Source of the DNA: an uncultured Clostridia bacterium
Lineage (GTDB): Bacteria > Bacillota > Clostridia > Christensenellales > Borkfalkiaceae
Assembly (NCBI GenBank): GCA_944372565.1
Contig: CALVZR010000011.1
Location: 1-6,265 of the forward strand
Direction: 5' to 3'
Length of the DNA: 6,265 nt
A model generated the notes under the pieces. The model made no database searches. It had not been told where the DNA came from and saw only the letters and a list, made by a program, of their open reading frames with translations. The position numbers and the translations under genes are program-made. Positions within the stretch are counted from its first letter, which is position 1. Every line of letters starts with the position of its first letter. Shown here one piece after another: positions 1 to 6,030 of this stretch.

Positions 1-789
1 AAAAGCGTTGGAATTGACCTCGCAAAGATAGTTTTTGTCGCTGTCCGTCAGGAGATCCACCCCCGCGTACGAAAGGCGCAGCGCGGCGGAAACCTCCTCC
101 GCCAGGCGGATTTGTTCGGGCGTAGGAAGGTAAGCGATCCCCCTGCCGCCGCATTCGATGTTCGAGCGGAAATCCCCCTCGTTCACGCGGCGGATCGCGG
201 CGAAAAATTTTCCGCCGACGGTGAGGACGCGCACGTCTTCCCCGCCTTTGCCCGTGAATTTCTGATAGAGATGCGGGAAGAGCCGCAGGCGGGCGAAAAG
301 TTCGCCGAGCTCCCTGCGGTCTTTTGCGAGGAATACCCCCTGTCCCATCGAACCGTAGCACTTTTTCACGACGACGGGAAAGCCCAGCCGCGCCGAAACG
401 CGGTTTAAAAAGGCGTCGTCTTCGTTCTCGCGGTACATCAGCGGGGAGGCGATGGTTTCGGGCATGGGGATTCCCCTGCCCGCGAGCGCGGCATAGGTGA
501 GCATCTTGTCGTCGCAAAGCCGGATCGCCTCCGCGCCGTTGAAGAGTTTCATCCCCAGTTTTTCGAGCATAAGCGCCGCCGTTACGTCCTTATCGAGGAA
601 CACGCAGAAATCGTATGCGGGAAGTTCGGCGAACACCCCCTCCCCGCGGATGCCCAGGGAAATTTCGTTGCTCTTTTTCACGTCCGCGGCCGCGCCGCGC
701 GCTTCGAGCGCCGCCTTGATGCCCTGCCACTGCGCCGCCGAAGACGCGTTTTCAAAATAACCGTTGATGACGATCAGTCCTCTTTTCAT
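1..789 (-). CDS. RimK-like ATP-grasp ligase, 3' end cut by window edge
   Basis: This reads as the first 263 residues of an ATP-grasp enzyme; the C-terminus lies beyond the left edge. ATP-grasp ligases join a carboxylate to an amine through an acyl-phosphate. RimK itself adds glutamates to ribosomal protein S6, but the substrate here cannot be told. Visible signatures are an ATP-binding lysine pair (K142/K143), a glycine-rich loop GSMGQGV (146-152), DVR (185-187), EGDFRSN (204-210) followed by GG, which closely matches E. coli RimK, then AGVDLL (242-247) and CEVNSN (256-261), the Mg-binding Glu/Asn end of the fold. Residues 1-100 look like the pre-ATP-grasp domain. The ATG at 789 overlaps the stop of the upstream flavoprotein gene, with GGAGG at 794-798, so the start is well supported. 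The family call is strong. Glutamate ligase activity on a protein, peptide or cofactor is inference. D-Ala-D-Ala ligase is less likely, because of the RimK-type EGDFRSN segment. Confidence 0.88.
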   Translation of the reverse strand, partial: MKRGLIVINGYFENASSAAQWQGIKAALEARGAAADVKKSNEISLGIRGEGVFAELPAYDFCVFLDKDVTAALMLEKLGMKLFNGAEAIRLCDDKMLTYAALAGRGIPMPETIASPLMYRENEDDAFLNRVSARLGFPVVVKKCYGSMGQGVFLAKDRRELGELFARLRLFPHLYQKFTGKGGEDVRVLTVGGKFFAAIRRVNEGDFRSNIECGGRGIAYLPTPEQIRLAEEVSAALRLSYAGVDLLTDSDKNYLCEVNSNAF

Positions 790-798
790 ACTTCCTCC
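786..798 (-). promoter_or_regulatory. ATGA stop/start overlap with internal ribosome binding site
   Basis: The flavoprotein stop TGA (788-786) and the ligase start ATG (789-787) share bases as ATGA. The sequence GGAGGAAG (798-791 on the minus strand), inside the last codons of the flavoprotein gene, is a strong Shine-Dalgarno site four bases from the ATG when counted from GGAGG. This arrangement is typical of translational coupling by termination and re-initiation. It also fixes the start codon of the downstream gene. Confidence 0.85.
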
Positions 799-1955
799 GC
801 GATCGCCCGCGCCGCCGCCGCGGCAGACGCGAGCGCCCAATGCAGATTGTATCCGCCGCAGTCGCCGTCCACGTCCAGCGCCTCGCCCACGATGTAAAGC
901 CCCTTCTGCAACAGGCTTTCCATGGTATGCGGGTCGATGGTTTCCGTATCCACGCCGCCCGCGGTTACCTGCGCGGCGTCGAAGCCCGCGCTCCCCGTCG
1001 CGCGCAGCGGAAACCGCTTGATGAGGGCGGCGAGCTCTTCCGCGCCGTCCGCCCGCTTTTCCAGCATACGCCCCAGCTGGTTGTGCAGCAGCCCGCCCGT
1101 GAGCGGCAGGGAGAGTTTTTCCCGCCGCCGCAAATAAGAAAGCAGTTCTTTTTCGCCGAGTTCGGGCAGAAATTCGATCTCCAGCCTGCCCCCGCCCGAA
1201 ACCGCGCCCGAAACGGCGAACGCCGCCGAACCCGAAACGCCGTAATCGGTGAAGAGCACGTCCCCTTCCGCCTCCGCGCAATACCGCCCCTCCGCCTTCA
1301 CGCGGGCGGGCGCCCTGATGCCTTTGAGCCCGCGGATGGGTTCGGTTTCCGTTTTGAGCTGCACCAGCGAGGGATAGAGCGGCGTGATCTTATGCCCGAA
1401 TCCTTCCGCGAGCGCGTACGCGCTCCCGTCCGTGCCGAACTGTTTCGCCGCCTTTCCGCCGAACGCGAACACGAGTTTTTCGGCGTCGATCTCCCGCCCG
1501 TCTTCCGCAAAAACCCTGAACCGTCCGCCCGAAAACGCCGCGCGCACCGCGCGGAAGTCTGTTTCCGCCCGCACGCCCGATCTTTCGAGAAAGGCGCGGA
1601 GGGCGTCCGTCACCGAGGACGCCTGGCGGGAAAGGGGATATTTACGTCCTTCCTCCCCGGTCAGAAAAATGCCGAGCGAGGCGTAAAATTCCTCCGCCGC
1701 CGAGAAGGGGAAGGCGCGGAGCGCGGGGAGAAAAAAGCCCGGCCGTCCGCTCCGGAAATACGCGGCGGAAACGTCCGAATTCGTCACGTTGCCCTGCCCG
1801 TTGCCCGTAACCGAAAGTTTCCTTCCCAGCCTTCCGCCCCGTTCGGCGATGCATACGTCCCCGCCTTTTCCCGCCTGCGCCAGCCGCGCCGCCGCAAACA
1901 TTCCGCCCGCGCCGCCGCCGACAATCAGAACCTTGCAATAATAAGGTGCGCCCAT
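786..1955 (-). CDS. BaiN/HI0933-family FAD-dependent oxidoreductase
   Basis: This is a 389-residue flavoprotein of the HI0933/BaiN family (COG2081 type, often labelled aminoacetone oxidase family or NAD(P)/FAD-dependent oxidoreductase). The N-terminus carries the FAD-binding Rossmann motif VGGGAGGM (12-19). A family segment GRKLSVTGNGQGNVTN follows at about 44-59, then KYPLS (105-109). The C-terminus has TAGGV (331-335) and GEALDVDGDCGGYN (357-370), the second FAD contact block that is diagnostic for this family. Members are cytosolic, and no signal peptide or membrane segment is seen. One member, BaiN of Clostridium scindens, reduces bile-acid intermediates, but most members have no known substrate, so no specific reaction is assigned. 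The ATG at 1955 has AGGAAGGG (1970-1963) seven bases upstream. The gene is first in an operon with the RimK-like ligase. One oddity is that the usual GGGRCN core reads GNGQGN, losing the Arg and Cys. Length is close to the family norm of about 400. Confidence 0.93.
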   Translation of the reverse strand: MGAPYYCKVLIVGGGAGGMFAAARLAQAGKGGDVCIAERGGRLGRKLSVTGNGQGNVTNSDVSAAYFRSGRPGFFLPALRAFPFSAAEEFYASLGIFLTGEEGRKYPLSRQASSVTDALRAFLERSGVRAETDFRAVRAAFSGGRFRVFAEDGREIDAEKLVFAFGGKAAKQFGTDGSAYALAEGFGHKITPLYPSLVQLKTETEPIRGLKGIRAPARVKAEGRYCAEAEGDVLFTDYGVSGSAAFAVSGAVSGGGRLEIEFLPELGEKELLSYLRRREKLSLPLTGGLLHNQLGRMLEKRADGAEELAALIKRFPLRATGSAGFDAAQVTAGGVDTETIDPHTMESLLQKGLYIVGEALDVDGDCGGYNLHWALASAAAAARAIAEEV

Positions 1956-2007
1956 ATTTTTACCCTTCCTTTTGTATTTTTCCGCCCCGAATGAAATATA
2001 TATAACT

Positions 2008-2036
2008 ATATTATCATAAAAAAACGCGAAAAGCCA
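2008..2036 (-). promoter_or_regulatory. possible promoter of the flavoprotein-ligase operon
   Basis: On the minus strand an extended -10 element, TGA-TAATAT (2016-2008), lies in the AT-rich stretch upstream of the flavoprotein gene. The hexamer 17 bases further upstream, TGGCTT (2036-2031), is a poor -35 match, so the call rests on the extended -10. Overlapping alternatives such as TATGAT exist in the same stretch. The predicted leader would be about 45 bases. Confidence 0.35.
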
Positions 2037-2048
2037 CTAAAAAACCTA

Positions 2049-2077
2049 TTGACTAAAACGAAAATATGCTGTAAAAT
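2049..2077 (+). promoter_or_regulatory. sigma-A type promoter of the DUF2188 membrane protein gene
   Basis: TTGACT (2049-2054) and TAAAAT (2072-2077) are separated by exactly 17 bp, one mismatch each from the housekeeping consensus. Transcription would start near 2084, leaving a leader of roughly 78 bases before the ATG at 2162. The leader holds a purine-rich stretch, a GC-rich tract and a small possible hairpin (TTGCG at 2120-2124 with CGCAA at 2134-2138). I recognise no riboswitch in it. Confidence 0.75.
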
Positions 2078-2161
2078 AGAAGAAAAGAAAGGCGGCGGCG
2101 CTCGCGGCGGGAAATTACGTTGCGGAAAAAAAGCGCAAGTCCCTGCCGAAGGAGCGGTATT

Positions 2162-2866
2162 ATGAGCGAATTTTTTGCAAAAATCGGCGATTTTTTCGTC
2201 GATACCTGGAACAACAACCCGCAATACATCTGGATCGCGGCGGCGGTGCTCGTCGTGCTCATTCTCGTGATCGTGATCTGCTGCGTCGTTTCCTCCAAGC
2301 GGAAGAAGGCGAAGAAAGCGGCAGCCGAAGCCGCCGGGAGTCAGCCGCAAATAGCGGCGGAACAAACGCCCGCGCCGGCGCAGGCGGATGAACCCGCCCA
2401 AACGGCCGCTCCCGCGGCGGAAGAAGAGCATGCGGAAACGGCGGCGGCGCAGGAAACCGCAGAAGCTCCCGCCGAAACGGCAGAAGAGCCCGTTGCCGAA
2501 GATGCCGAAGAGAGCGAAAGCGCGGCGGAGCCGGCAGAAAAAGAACAGCCTTCGGGCAAAAAGGAGGAAAACACCGTGAAAGAACAAAAGCCCGCGTCCT
2601 CCGCGGCGGGCGCGCCGAAGAGCGCGAAAAACCCGTCCGATCATTCCGCCGTGTATCACGTGACGAGGCGCAAGGAAGACGGCAAATGGCAGGTGAAATA
2701 CGCCAAGGGCGCGAAGGCGCTCAAACTCTTCGACACGCAGGCGGAGGCCGCCGCGTACGCCCGCAAGATCGCGGATAACAGGGGCGGTTCGGTCGTCGTG
2801 CACAAAGTGACGGGGCAGATCCGCAAGGTCAAGGAAAAAATCGGCGGAGACGAAGAAAAAGAATAA
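2162..2866 (+). CDS. membrane-anchored protein with Ala/Glu-rich linker and DUF2188-like domain
   Basis: This is a 234-residue protein in three parts. Residues 1-22 are short and amphipathic. Residues 23-43 form one strongly hydrophobic segment ending in two cysteines (C40, C41), followed by a basic KRKKAKK stretch. That pattern predicts a single-pass anchor with the rest in the cytoplasm. Residues about 52-160 are a low-complexity, disordered-looking linker rich in Ala, Glu, Pro and Gln, acidic in the middle and basic toward its end. Residues 162-222 resemble DUF2188: YHVTRR, a central Trp (W176), a FDTQAEA helix start (190-196), VVVH (211-214) and a closing GQIR. No biochemical role is known to me for that domain. 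The ATG at 2162 has AAGGAG (2149-2154) seven bases upstream. A TTG at 2120 would add 14 residues but lacks such a site. The gene has its own promoter and terminator, so it is probably monocistronic. The domain call is from memory of the family pattern. Confidence 0.82.
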   Translation: MSEFFAKIGDFFVDTWNNNPQYIWIAAAVLVVLILVIVICCVVSSKRKKAKKAAAEAAGSQPQIAAEQTPAPAQADEPAQTAAPAAEEEHAETAAAQETAEAPAETAEEPVAEDAEESESAAEPAEKEQPSGKKEENTVKEQKPASSAAGAPKSAKNPSDHSAVYHVTRRKEDGKWQVKYAKGAKALKLFDTQAEAAAYARKIADNRGGSVVVHKVTGQIRKVKEKIGGDEEKE

Positions 2867-2880
2867 GAATCAGCGTTCCC

Positions 2881-2912
2881 GCGCCCGCCCTCCTTTTGCG
2901 GAGGGCGGGCGC
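2881..2912. repeat. perfect 13-bp GC-rich inverted repeat without a U-tract
   Basis: The arms 2881-2893 and 2900-2912 are perfectly complementary and flank a six-base loop (TTTTGC). On the plus strand seven A residues follow the hairpin. On the minus strand the matching T-run precedes it. It is therefore not a standard intrinsic terminator in either direction. It starts 14 bases after the stop of the DUF2188 gene and lies upstream of the real terminator, so it would sit in that mRNA's 3' end, perhaps protecting it from exonucleases. Confidence 0.8.
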
Positions 2913-2934
2913 AAAAAAACGCGTGAAAACGGCA

Positions 2935-2976
2935 AGCCGCCGCGCGGAATTTCCGCGCGGCGGCTCTTTTTTATTT
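2935..2976 (+). terminator. intrinsic terminator of the DUF2188 gene
   Basis: The arms 2935-2947 and 2953-2965 form a 13-bp, almost all-GC stem around AATTT, and are followed by CTTTTTTATTTT, a clear U-tract on the plus strand. It ends just before the argS stop codon (2984-2982), so it also sits in the convergent junction. On the minus strand the bases after the stem are only weakly T-rich, with a T7 run some 15 bases further on, so it is at best a weak terminator for argS. Confidence 0.88.
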
Positions 2977-2981
2977 TCTTT

Positions 2982-4664
2982 TTACATCTGTTCGGGGATC
3001 TCTATGCCGAGGAGGGCGAACGCCGTTTTCAGCACGGTATGCACCGCCTTGGTGAGGGCGAGGCGGAAATTCTTCACGTTCTCCTCGCTCCCGATAATCT
3101 TGTCCGCAATGTAAAATTTGTTATACGCCTTGGCGAGATCGACCGCGAAACGCGTCACGAAGGAAGGCTCGTATTTTTCCGCCGCCTCCTTCACCACGTT
3201 CGGGAAGTTATCGAGCAGCGCGACGAGGGCGTATTCCTCGTCCGTGAGCGTTTCGGCGCGGAAGGCGCCGATCTCTCCCCCCTTTTTGAGCACGCTGTTG
3301 CACCGCGCGCCCGTGTATTGCACGTACGGGCAGGTTTCGCCGTCGAAATTGAGCACCTTGTCGTAGCTGAACACGATATCCTTGATCTTGTTGTTGTACA
3401 GCGCGCCGAAGATCACCGCGCCCGTGCCCACCTGCCGCGCCACTTCCGCTTTGTTTTCCAGCTTTTCGTTTTTCTCCTCGATGATGGCGGCGGCCTTTTC
3501 CACGCACTTATCGAGTACGTCTTCGAGGAAGACCACCTTGCCCGTGCGGGTGCTCATCGCGCCGTCTTCCATAGAAACCATACCGTAGGAAACGTGCACG
3601 AGATCCTTCGCCCACTCCTTGCCCATAAGTTCGAGCACCTTGAAAAACTGCTTGAAATGCAAATCCTGCTGATACGCCACCACGTACAGGGATTTATAGA
3701 AATCGTACGTCTTTTTGCGGTAGATGGCGGCAGCCATATCGCGCGTGGCGTAGAGCGAAGAGCCGTCCTTTTTTAAAATCAGGCAGGGCGGCATACCGTA
3801 TTCTTCCAGATTGACGATGGCGGCGCCGTCGCTCATCTTCAAAAGCCCCTTTTCTTTGAGTTCGTCGATGACGGGCTGCATCTTGTCGTTGTAAAAACTC
3901 TCGCCCGCATAGGAATCGAAGGTAACTTTCAGGCGGTCGTAAATTTTCTGCACCTCTTTCAGGGTGAGTTCTTTGAACCACGCGAAGAGTTCGTTCGCCT
4001 CCTTGTCGCCGTCCTCGATGAGTTTGAAGTAGTGCCGCGCCTCGTCCTCGAGTTCGGGGTGTTTTTCCGCCTCCTCGTGGAATTTCACGTAAATGCGCAT
4101 AAGCTCGCGGAGTTTGCCCTTTTCTATCGTTTCCTTATCGCCCCAGCGCTTGTAGGCGACGATGAGTTTTCCGAACTGCGTGCCGTAATCGCCGAGATGG
4201 TTGATGCCCACCGCTTTATAACCGAGGAAGGAGAGAATCTTGTACAGCGCCCCCCCGATGACCGTGGTGGAAAGATGCCCGATGTGGAAGGGCTTGGCGA
4301 TGTTGATGGAAGAATAATCGATGCAGATCGTCTTGCCCGCGCCGAGGTCGGAAGAGCCGTAGCGCTCTCCTTTTTCGAGCACCTCGCGCACGGTGTCCTC
4401 CGCGCGGTGCAGGCGGTCTATCTTGAAATTGAGATACCCGCCCGCAACGGAAACCTCGCAGATCACGCCGTCCGCGGAAATCTTCGCGGCGAGTTCTTTC
4501 GCGATGAGCGGGGGCGCCTTGCGCATGGTTTTCGCCAGGCGGAAGCACGGGAGCGCGTAGTCTCCCATATCGCTCTGCGGCGGCACTTCGAGCATTGCGG
4601 CCGTCTCTTCGGCGCTCAGCCCCTCTATGTTCAGTTTTTCGGCGATATATTTCTTGTAATCCAT
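2982..4664 (-). CDS. argS: arginyl-tRNA synthetase
   Basis: This class I aminoacyl-tRNA synthetase charges tRNA-Arg with arginine using ATP in the cytosol. The 560-residue protein has the expected order. The N-terminal tRNA D-loop recognition domain covers about 1-85. The catalytic Rossmann core carries FHIGH (126-130), NHLGDYGTQFG (155-165), LYATRD (304-309) and the degenerate KMSKS loop STRTGK (371-376). An all-helical anticodon-binding DALR domain fills the last 110 or so residues, with DLAKAYNKFY and a closing PEQM. Length matches bacterial ArgRS (E. coli about 577). The frame stays open upstream, but the ATG at 4664 is chosen because GGAGAGG (4677-4671) lies six bases before it and the family N-terminus begins there. 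The extra 80 codons would run through the promoter and antisense to ychF. The predicted leader is only about 25 bases, too short for a T-box. The gene looks intact and stands alone. Confidence 0.98.
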   Translation of the reverse strand: MDYKKYIAEKLNIEGLSAEETAAMLEVPPQSDMGDYALPCFRLAKTMRKAPPLIAKELAAKISADGVICEVSVAGGYLNFKIDRLHRAEDTVREVLEKGERYGSSDLGAGKTICIDYSSINIAKPFHIGHLSTTVIGGALYKILSFLGYKAVGINHLGDYGTQFGKLIVAYKRWGDKETIEKGKLRELMRIYVKFHEEAEKHPELEDEARHYFKLIEDGDKEANELFAWFKELTLKEVQKIYDRLKVTFDSYAGESFYNDKMQPVIDELKEKGLLKMSDGAAIVNLEEYGMPPCLILKKDGSSLYATRDMAAAIYRKKTYDFYKSLYVVAYQQDLHFKQFFKVLELMGKEWAKDLVHVSYGMVSMEDGAMSTRTGKVVFLEDVLDKCVEKAAAIIEEKNEKLENKAEVARQVGTGAVIFGALYNNKIKDIVFSYDKVLNFDGETCPYVQYTGARCNSVLKKGGEIGAFRAETLTDEEYALVALLDNFPNVVKEAAEKYEPSFVTRFAVDLAKAYNKFYIADKIIGSEENVKNFRLALTKAVHTVLKTAFALLGIEIPEQM

Positions 4665-4695
4665 ATCAAACCTCTCCGTTTTCTGCTGTTCTTCT

Positions 4696-4724
4696 ATCTT
4701 ATCACAAAATTTTGCGCATTGCAA
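4696..4724 (-). promoter_or_regulatory. argS promoter
   Basis: On the minus strand TTGCAA (4724-4719) and TAAGAT (4701-4696) are 17 bp apart. TGA immediately precedes the -10 box (4704-4702), giving an extended -10. Transcription would begin near 4689, about 25 bases before the argS ATG. Confidence 0.72.
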
Positions 4725-4725
4725 A
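4711..4725. repeat. short palindrome over the argS -35 box
   Basis: TTTGC (4711-4715) and GCAAA (4721-4725) form an inverted repeat with a five-base spacer. The right arm overlaps the argS -35 box (4719-4724) and ends ten bases short of the ychF -35 box. Position and symmetry would suit a repressor site. The arms are short, however, and AT-rich promoter DNA yields such repeats by chance. Confidence 0.35.
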
Positions 4726-4734
4726 TCAAAAAAC

Positions 4735-4763
4735 TTGTATTTCGGGCGGATTTGCAGTATAAT
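4735..4763 (+). promoter_or_regulatory. ychF promoter
   Basis: TTGTAT (4735-4740) and a perfect TATAAT (4758-4763) are separated by 17 bp. Transcription would start near 4770, giving a leader of about 50 bases. The -35 box faces away from the argS -35 box across a gap of ten bases, so two polymerases could hardly bind both promoters at once. Confidence 0.8.
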
Positions 4764-4784
4764 GTGTGTCTGAAAGGAATTTTG

Positions 4785-4810
4785 CGCCCGTTTCGGGCGG
4801 GAATAAGGAG
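4785..4810 (+). promoter_or_regulatory. ychF leader hairpin and Shine-Dalgarno site
   Basis: CGCCCG (4785-4790) and CGGGCG (4794-4799) form a six-bp GC stem with a TTT loop. It ends five bases before the strong ribosome binding site AAGGAG (4805-4810), which is eight bases from the ychF ATG. The hairpin leaves the binding site free, so it more likely stabilises the 5' end than blocks translation. Confidence 0.6.
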
Positions 4811-4818
4811 AATTTACT

Positions 4819-5919
4819 ATGAAACTCGGAGTAGTGGGGCTGCCGAACGTGGGCAAATCCACGCTGTTCAACGCCATCACCCACGCGGGCGCGGAATGCG
4901 CCAACTATCCCTTCTGCACCATAGAGCCCAACGTGGGCGTGGTTGCGGTGCCGGACGAGCGGCTCGAAGTGCTCGGCAAGATGTACAACACGAAGAAGAT
5001 TACCCCCGCCGTGGTGGAGTTTGTGGATATCGCGGGGCTGGTGAAAGGAGCCTCCAAGGGCGAGGGGCTGGGGAACAAGTTCCTCGCGAACATCCGCGAG
5101 TGCGACGCCATCGTGCACGTCGTGCGGTGTTTCGACGACGAGAACATCACCCACGTGGAAAACACCGTTAATCCCCTGCGGGACATCGAAACCATAGACC
5201 TCGAACTCGTGCTGGCGGACGCAGAAAGCGTGGCGCGGCGGCTGGACAAGGCGGTTTCCATGACCAAAACGGGAGATAAAAAATACCGCGTCGAGGCGGA
5301 GCGGCTGGAAAAGCTGAAACAGCACCTCGAAAGCGGCAAAAGCGCGCGCAGCGTGCCCGTGGAAAACGAGGAGGAAAAAGAATTTTACGATTCGCTTTTC
5401 CTGCTGACCAACAAGCCCGTGATTTACGCCGCGAACATCGGCGAGGCGGATATGGGCAAGAACGCAGACGATATCCCCTATGCGAAGGCGGTGAAGGATT
5501 TCGCCGAAAGCGAGGGAAGCGAATACATCGTGATTTCGGCGCGCACCGAAGAGGAACTTTCCACGCTGGAACCCGAAGAGCAGGCGCTCTTTTTAGGCGA
5601 ACTGGGGTTGAAGGAAAGCGGGCTTTCCAGGCTGATTAAAGCGTCTTACCGCCTGCTGGGGCTGATTTCCTACCTCACGGCGGGCGAAAAGGAAGTGCGC
5701 GCCTGGACGGTGAAAGAGGGCACCAAAGCGCCGCAGGCGGCGGGAAAAATCCATTCCGATTTTGAAAAGGGCTTTATCCGCGCGGAGATTGTCGATTACG
5801 ATACGCTTGCGGAGCTGGGCAGTTTCAACGCCTGCAAGGAAAAGGGCAAAGTGCGTTCCGAAGGCAAGGACTATGTGATCAAAGACGGCGACGTGGTGCT
5901 TTTCCGCTTCAACGTATAG
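4819..5919 (+). CDS. ychF: YchF/OLA1-family redox-regulated ATPase
   Basis: YchF is an Obg-family P-loop NTPase that prefers ATP to GTP, binds ribosomes, and is linked in other bacteria to oxidative-stress response. The protein has 366 residues (E. coli 363). The G1 P-loop GLPNVGKST is at 7-15. The switch region NYPFCTIEPN (29-38) contains C33, equivalent to the redox-sensing Cys35 of E. coli YchF. G3 is DIAGLVKGASKGEGLGN (70-86). The altered G4 motif NIGE (206-209) replaces NKxD, which underlies the ATP preference. A charged helical, coiled-coil-like insertion fills about 125-195, and a TGS domain fills about 284-366, ending FRFNV. The ATG at 4819 has AAGGAG eight bases upstream. The gene has its own promoter, divergent from argS, and its own terminator, so it appears monocistronic. 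All key motifs are intact. In many bacteria ychF lies beside pth; that is not the case here. Confidence 0.98.
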   Translation: MKLGVVGLPNVGKSTLFNAITHAGAECANYPFCTIEPNVGVVAVPDERLEVLGKMYNTKKITPAVVEFVDIAGLVKGASKGEGLGNKFLANIRECDAIVHVVRCFDDENITHVENTVNPLRDIETIDLELVLADAESVARRLDKAVSMTKTGDKKYRVEAERLEKLKQHLESGKSARSVPVENEEEKEFYDSLFLLTNKPVIYAANIGEADMGKNADDIPYAKAVKDFAESEGSEYIVISARTEEELSTLEPEEQALFLGELGLKESGLSRLIKASYRLLGLISYLTAGEKEVRAWTVKEGTKAPQAAGKIHSDFEKGFIRAEIVDYDTLAELGSFNACKEKGKVRSEGKDYVIKDGDVVLFRFNV

Positions 5920-5946
5920 CCGATTTTCGGATAAAATAAAACCACT

Positions 5947-5973
5947 CCCCCGCGCGGCGCGCGGGGGTGTTTT
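5947..5973. terminator. bidirectional terminator between ychF and asnB
   Basis: CCCCCGCGC (5947-5955) pairs with GCGCGGGGG (5959-5967) in a nine-bp GC stem. On the plus strand TGTTTT follows, a short U-tract 28 bases after the ychF stop. On the minus strand the stem is followed by AGTGGTTTTATTTTA (5946-5932), a longer T-rich tract that suits the end of the convergent asnB transcript. Both genes could share it. Confidence 0.78.
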
Positions 5974-5990
5974 GCAATATTTCATATTCT

Positions 5991-6017
5991 TTCCCGCAAT
6001 TTTTCCGTGCGCGGGAA
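5991..6017. repeat. small inverted repeat downstream of asnB
   Basis: TTCCCGC (5991-5997) and GCGGGAA (6011-6017) are complementary over seven bases with a 13-base loop. No T-run follows on either strand, so this is not a terminator. It may fold in the 3' end of the asnB mRNA. Confidence 0.4.
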
Positions 6018-6030
6018 GTGTTTGCGCAGG

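Noticed and set aside
840..1994. A 384-codon plus-strand open frame opposite the flavoprotein gene
   Set aside because: It is antisense to a gene with intact family motifs, is very rich in Arg, Ala and Pro as expected of a GC-rich shadow frame, shows no recognisable domain, and runs into the intergenic promoter region.
1996..2016. An alternating AT tract that could be a repeat or origin element
   Set aside because: It is short and explained by a -10 region of the minus-strand promoter; there are no DnaA boxes or iterons around it.
2120..2161. A TTG start adding 14 residues to the DUF2188 protein
   Set aside because: The ATG at 2162 has AAGGAG at the right distance and a sensible membrane-protein N-terminus; the TTG has no comparable site.
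2341..2560. A repeat array in the Ala/Glu/Pro-rich linker coding region
   Set aside because: GCGGAA/GCCGAA-type codons recur, but there is no fixed-period unit; it is low-complexity protein sequence rather than a tandem DNA repeat.
2006..2803. A 265-codon minus-strand open frame opposite the DUF2188 gene
   Set aside because: Its Phe/Arg/Gly-rich composition is the complement of the Ala/Glu codons of the plus-strand linker. The plus-strand gene has a promoter, ribosome binding site and terminator.
3039..3776. A 245-codon plus-strand open frame inside argS
   Set aside because: It is wholly antisense to the argS catalytic and anticodon-binding regions, with no family resemblance.
4665..4904. 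An 80-codon N-terminal extension of argS
   Set aside because: It has no ribosome binding site at its start, crosses both promoters, and does not resemble the ArgRS N-terminus, which begins at the ATG at 4664.
4032..5171. A 379-codon plus-strand open frame crossing argS and the start of ychF
   Set aside because: It spans the antisense of argS, the divergent promoters and an out-of-frame part of ychF; both real genes are certain, and the translation is low-complexity and Arg-rich.
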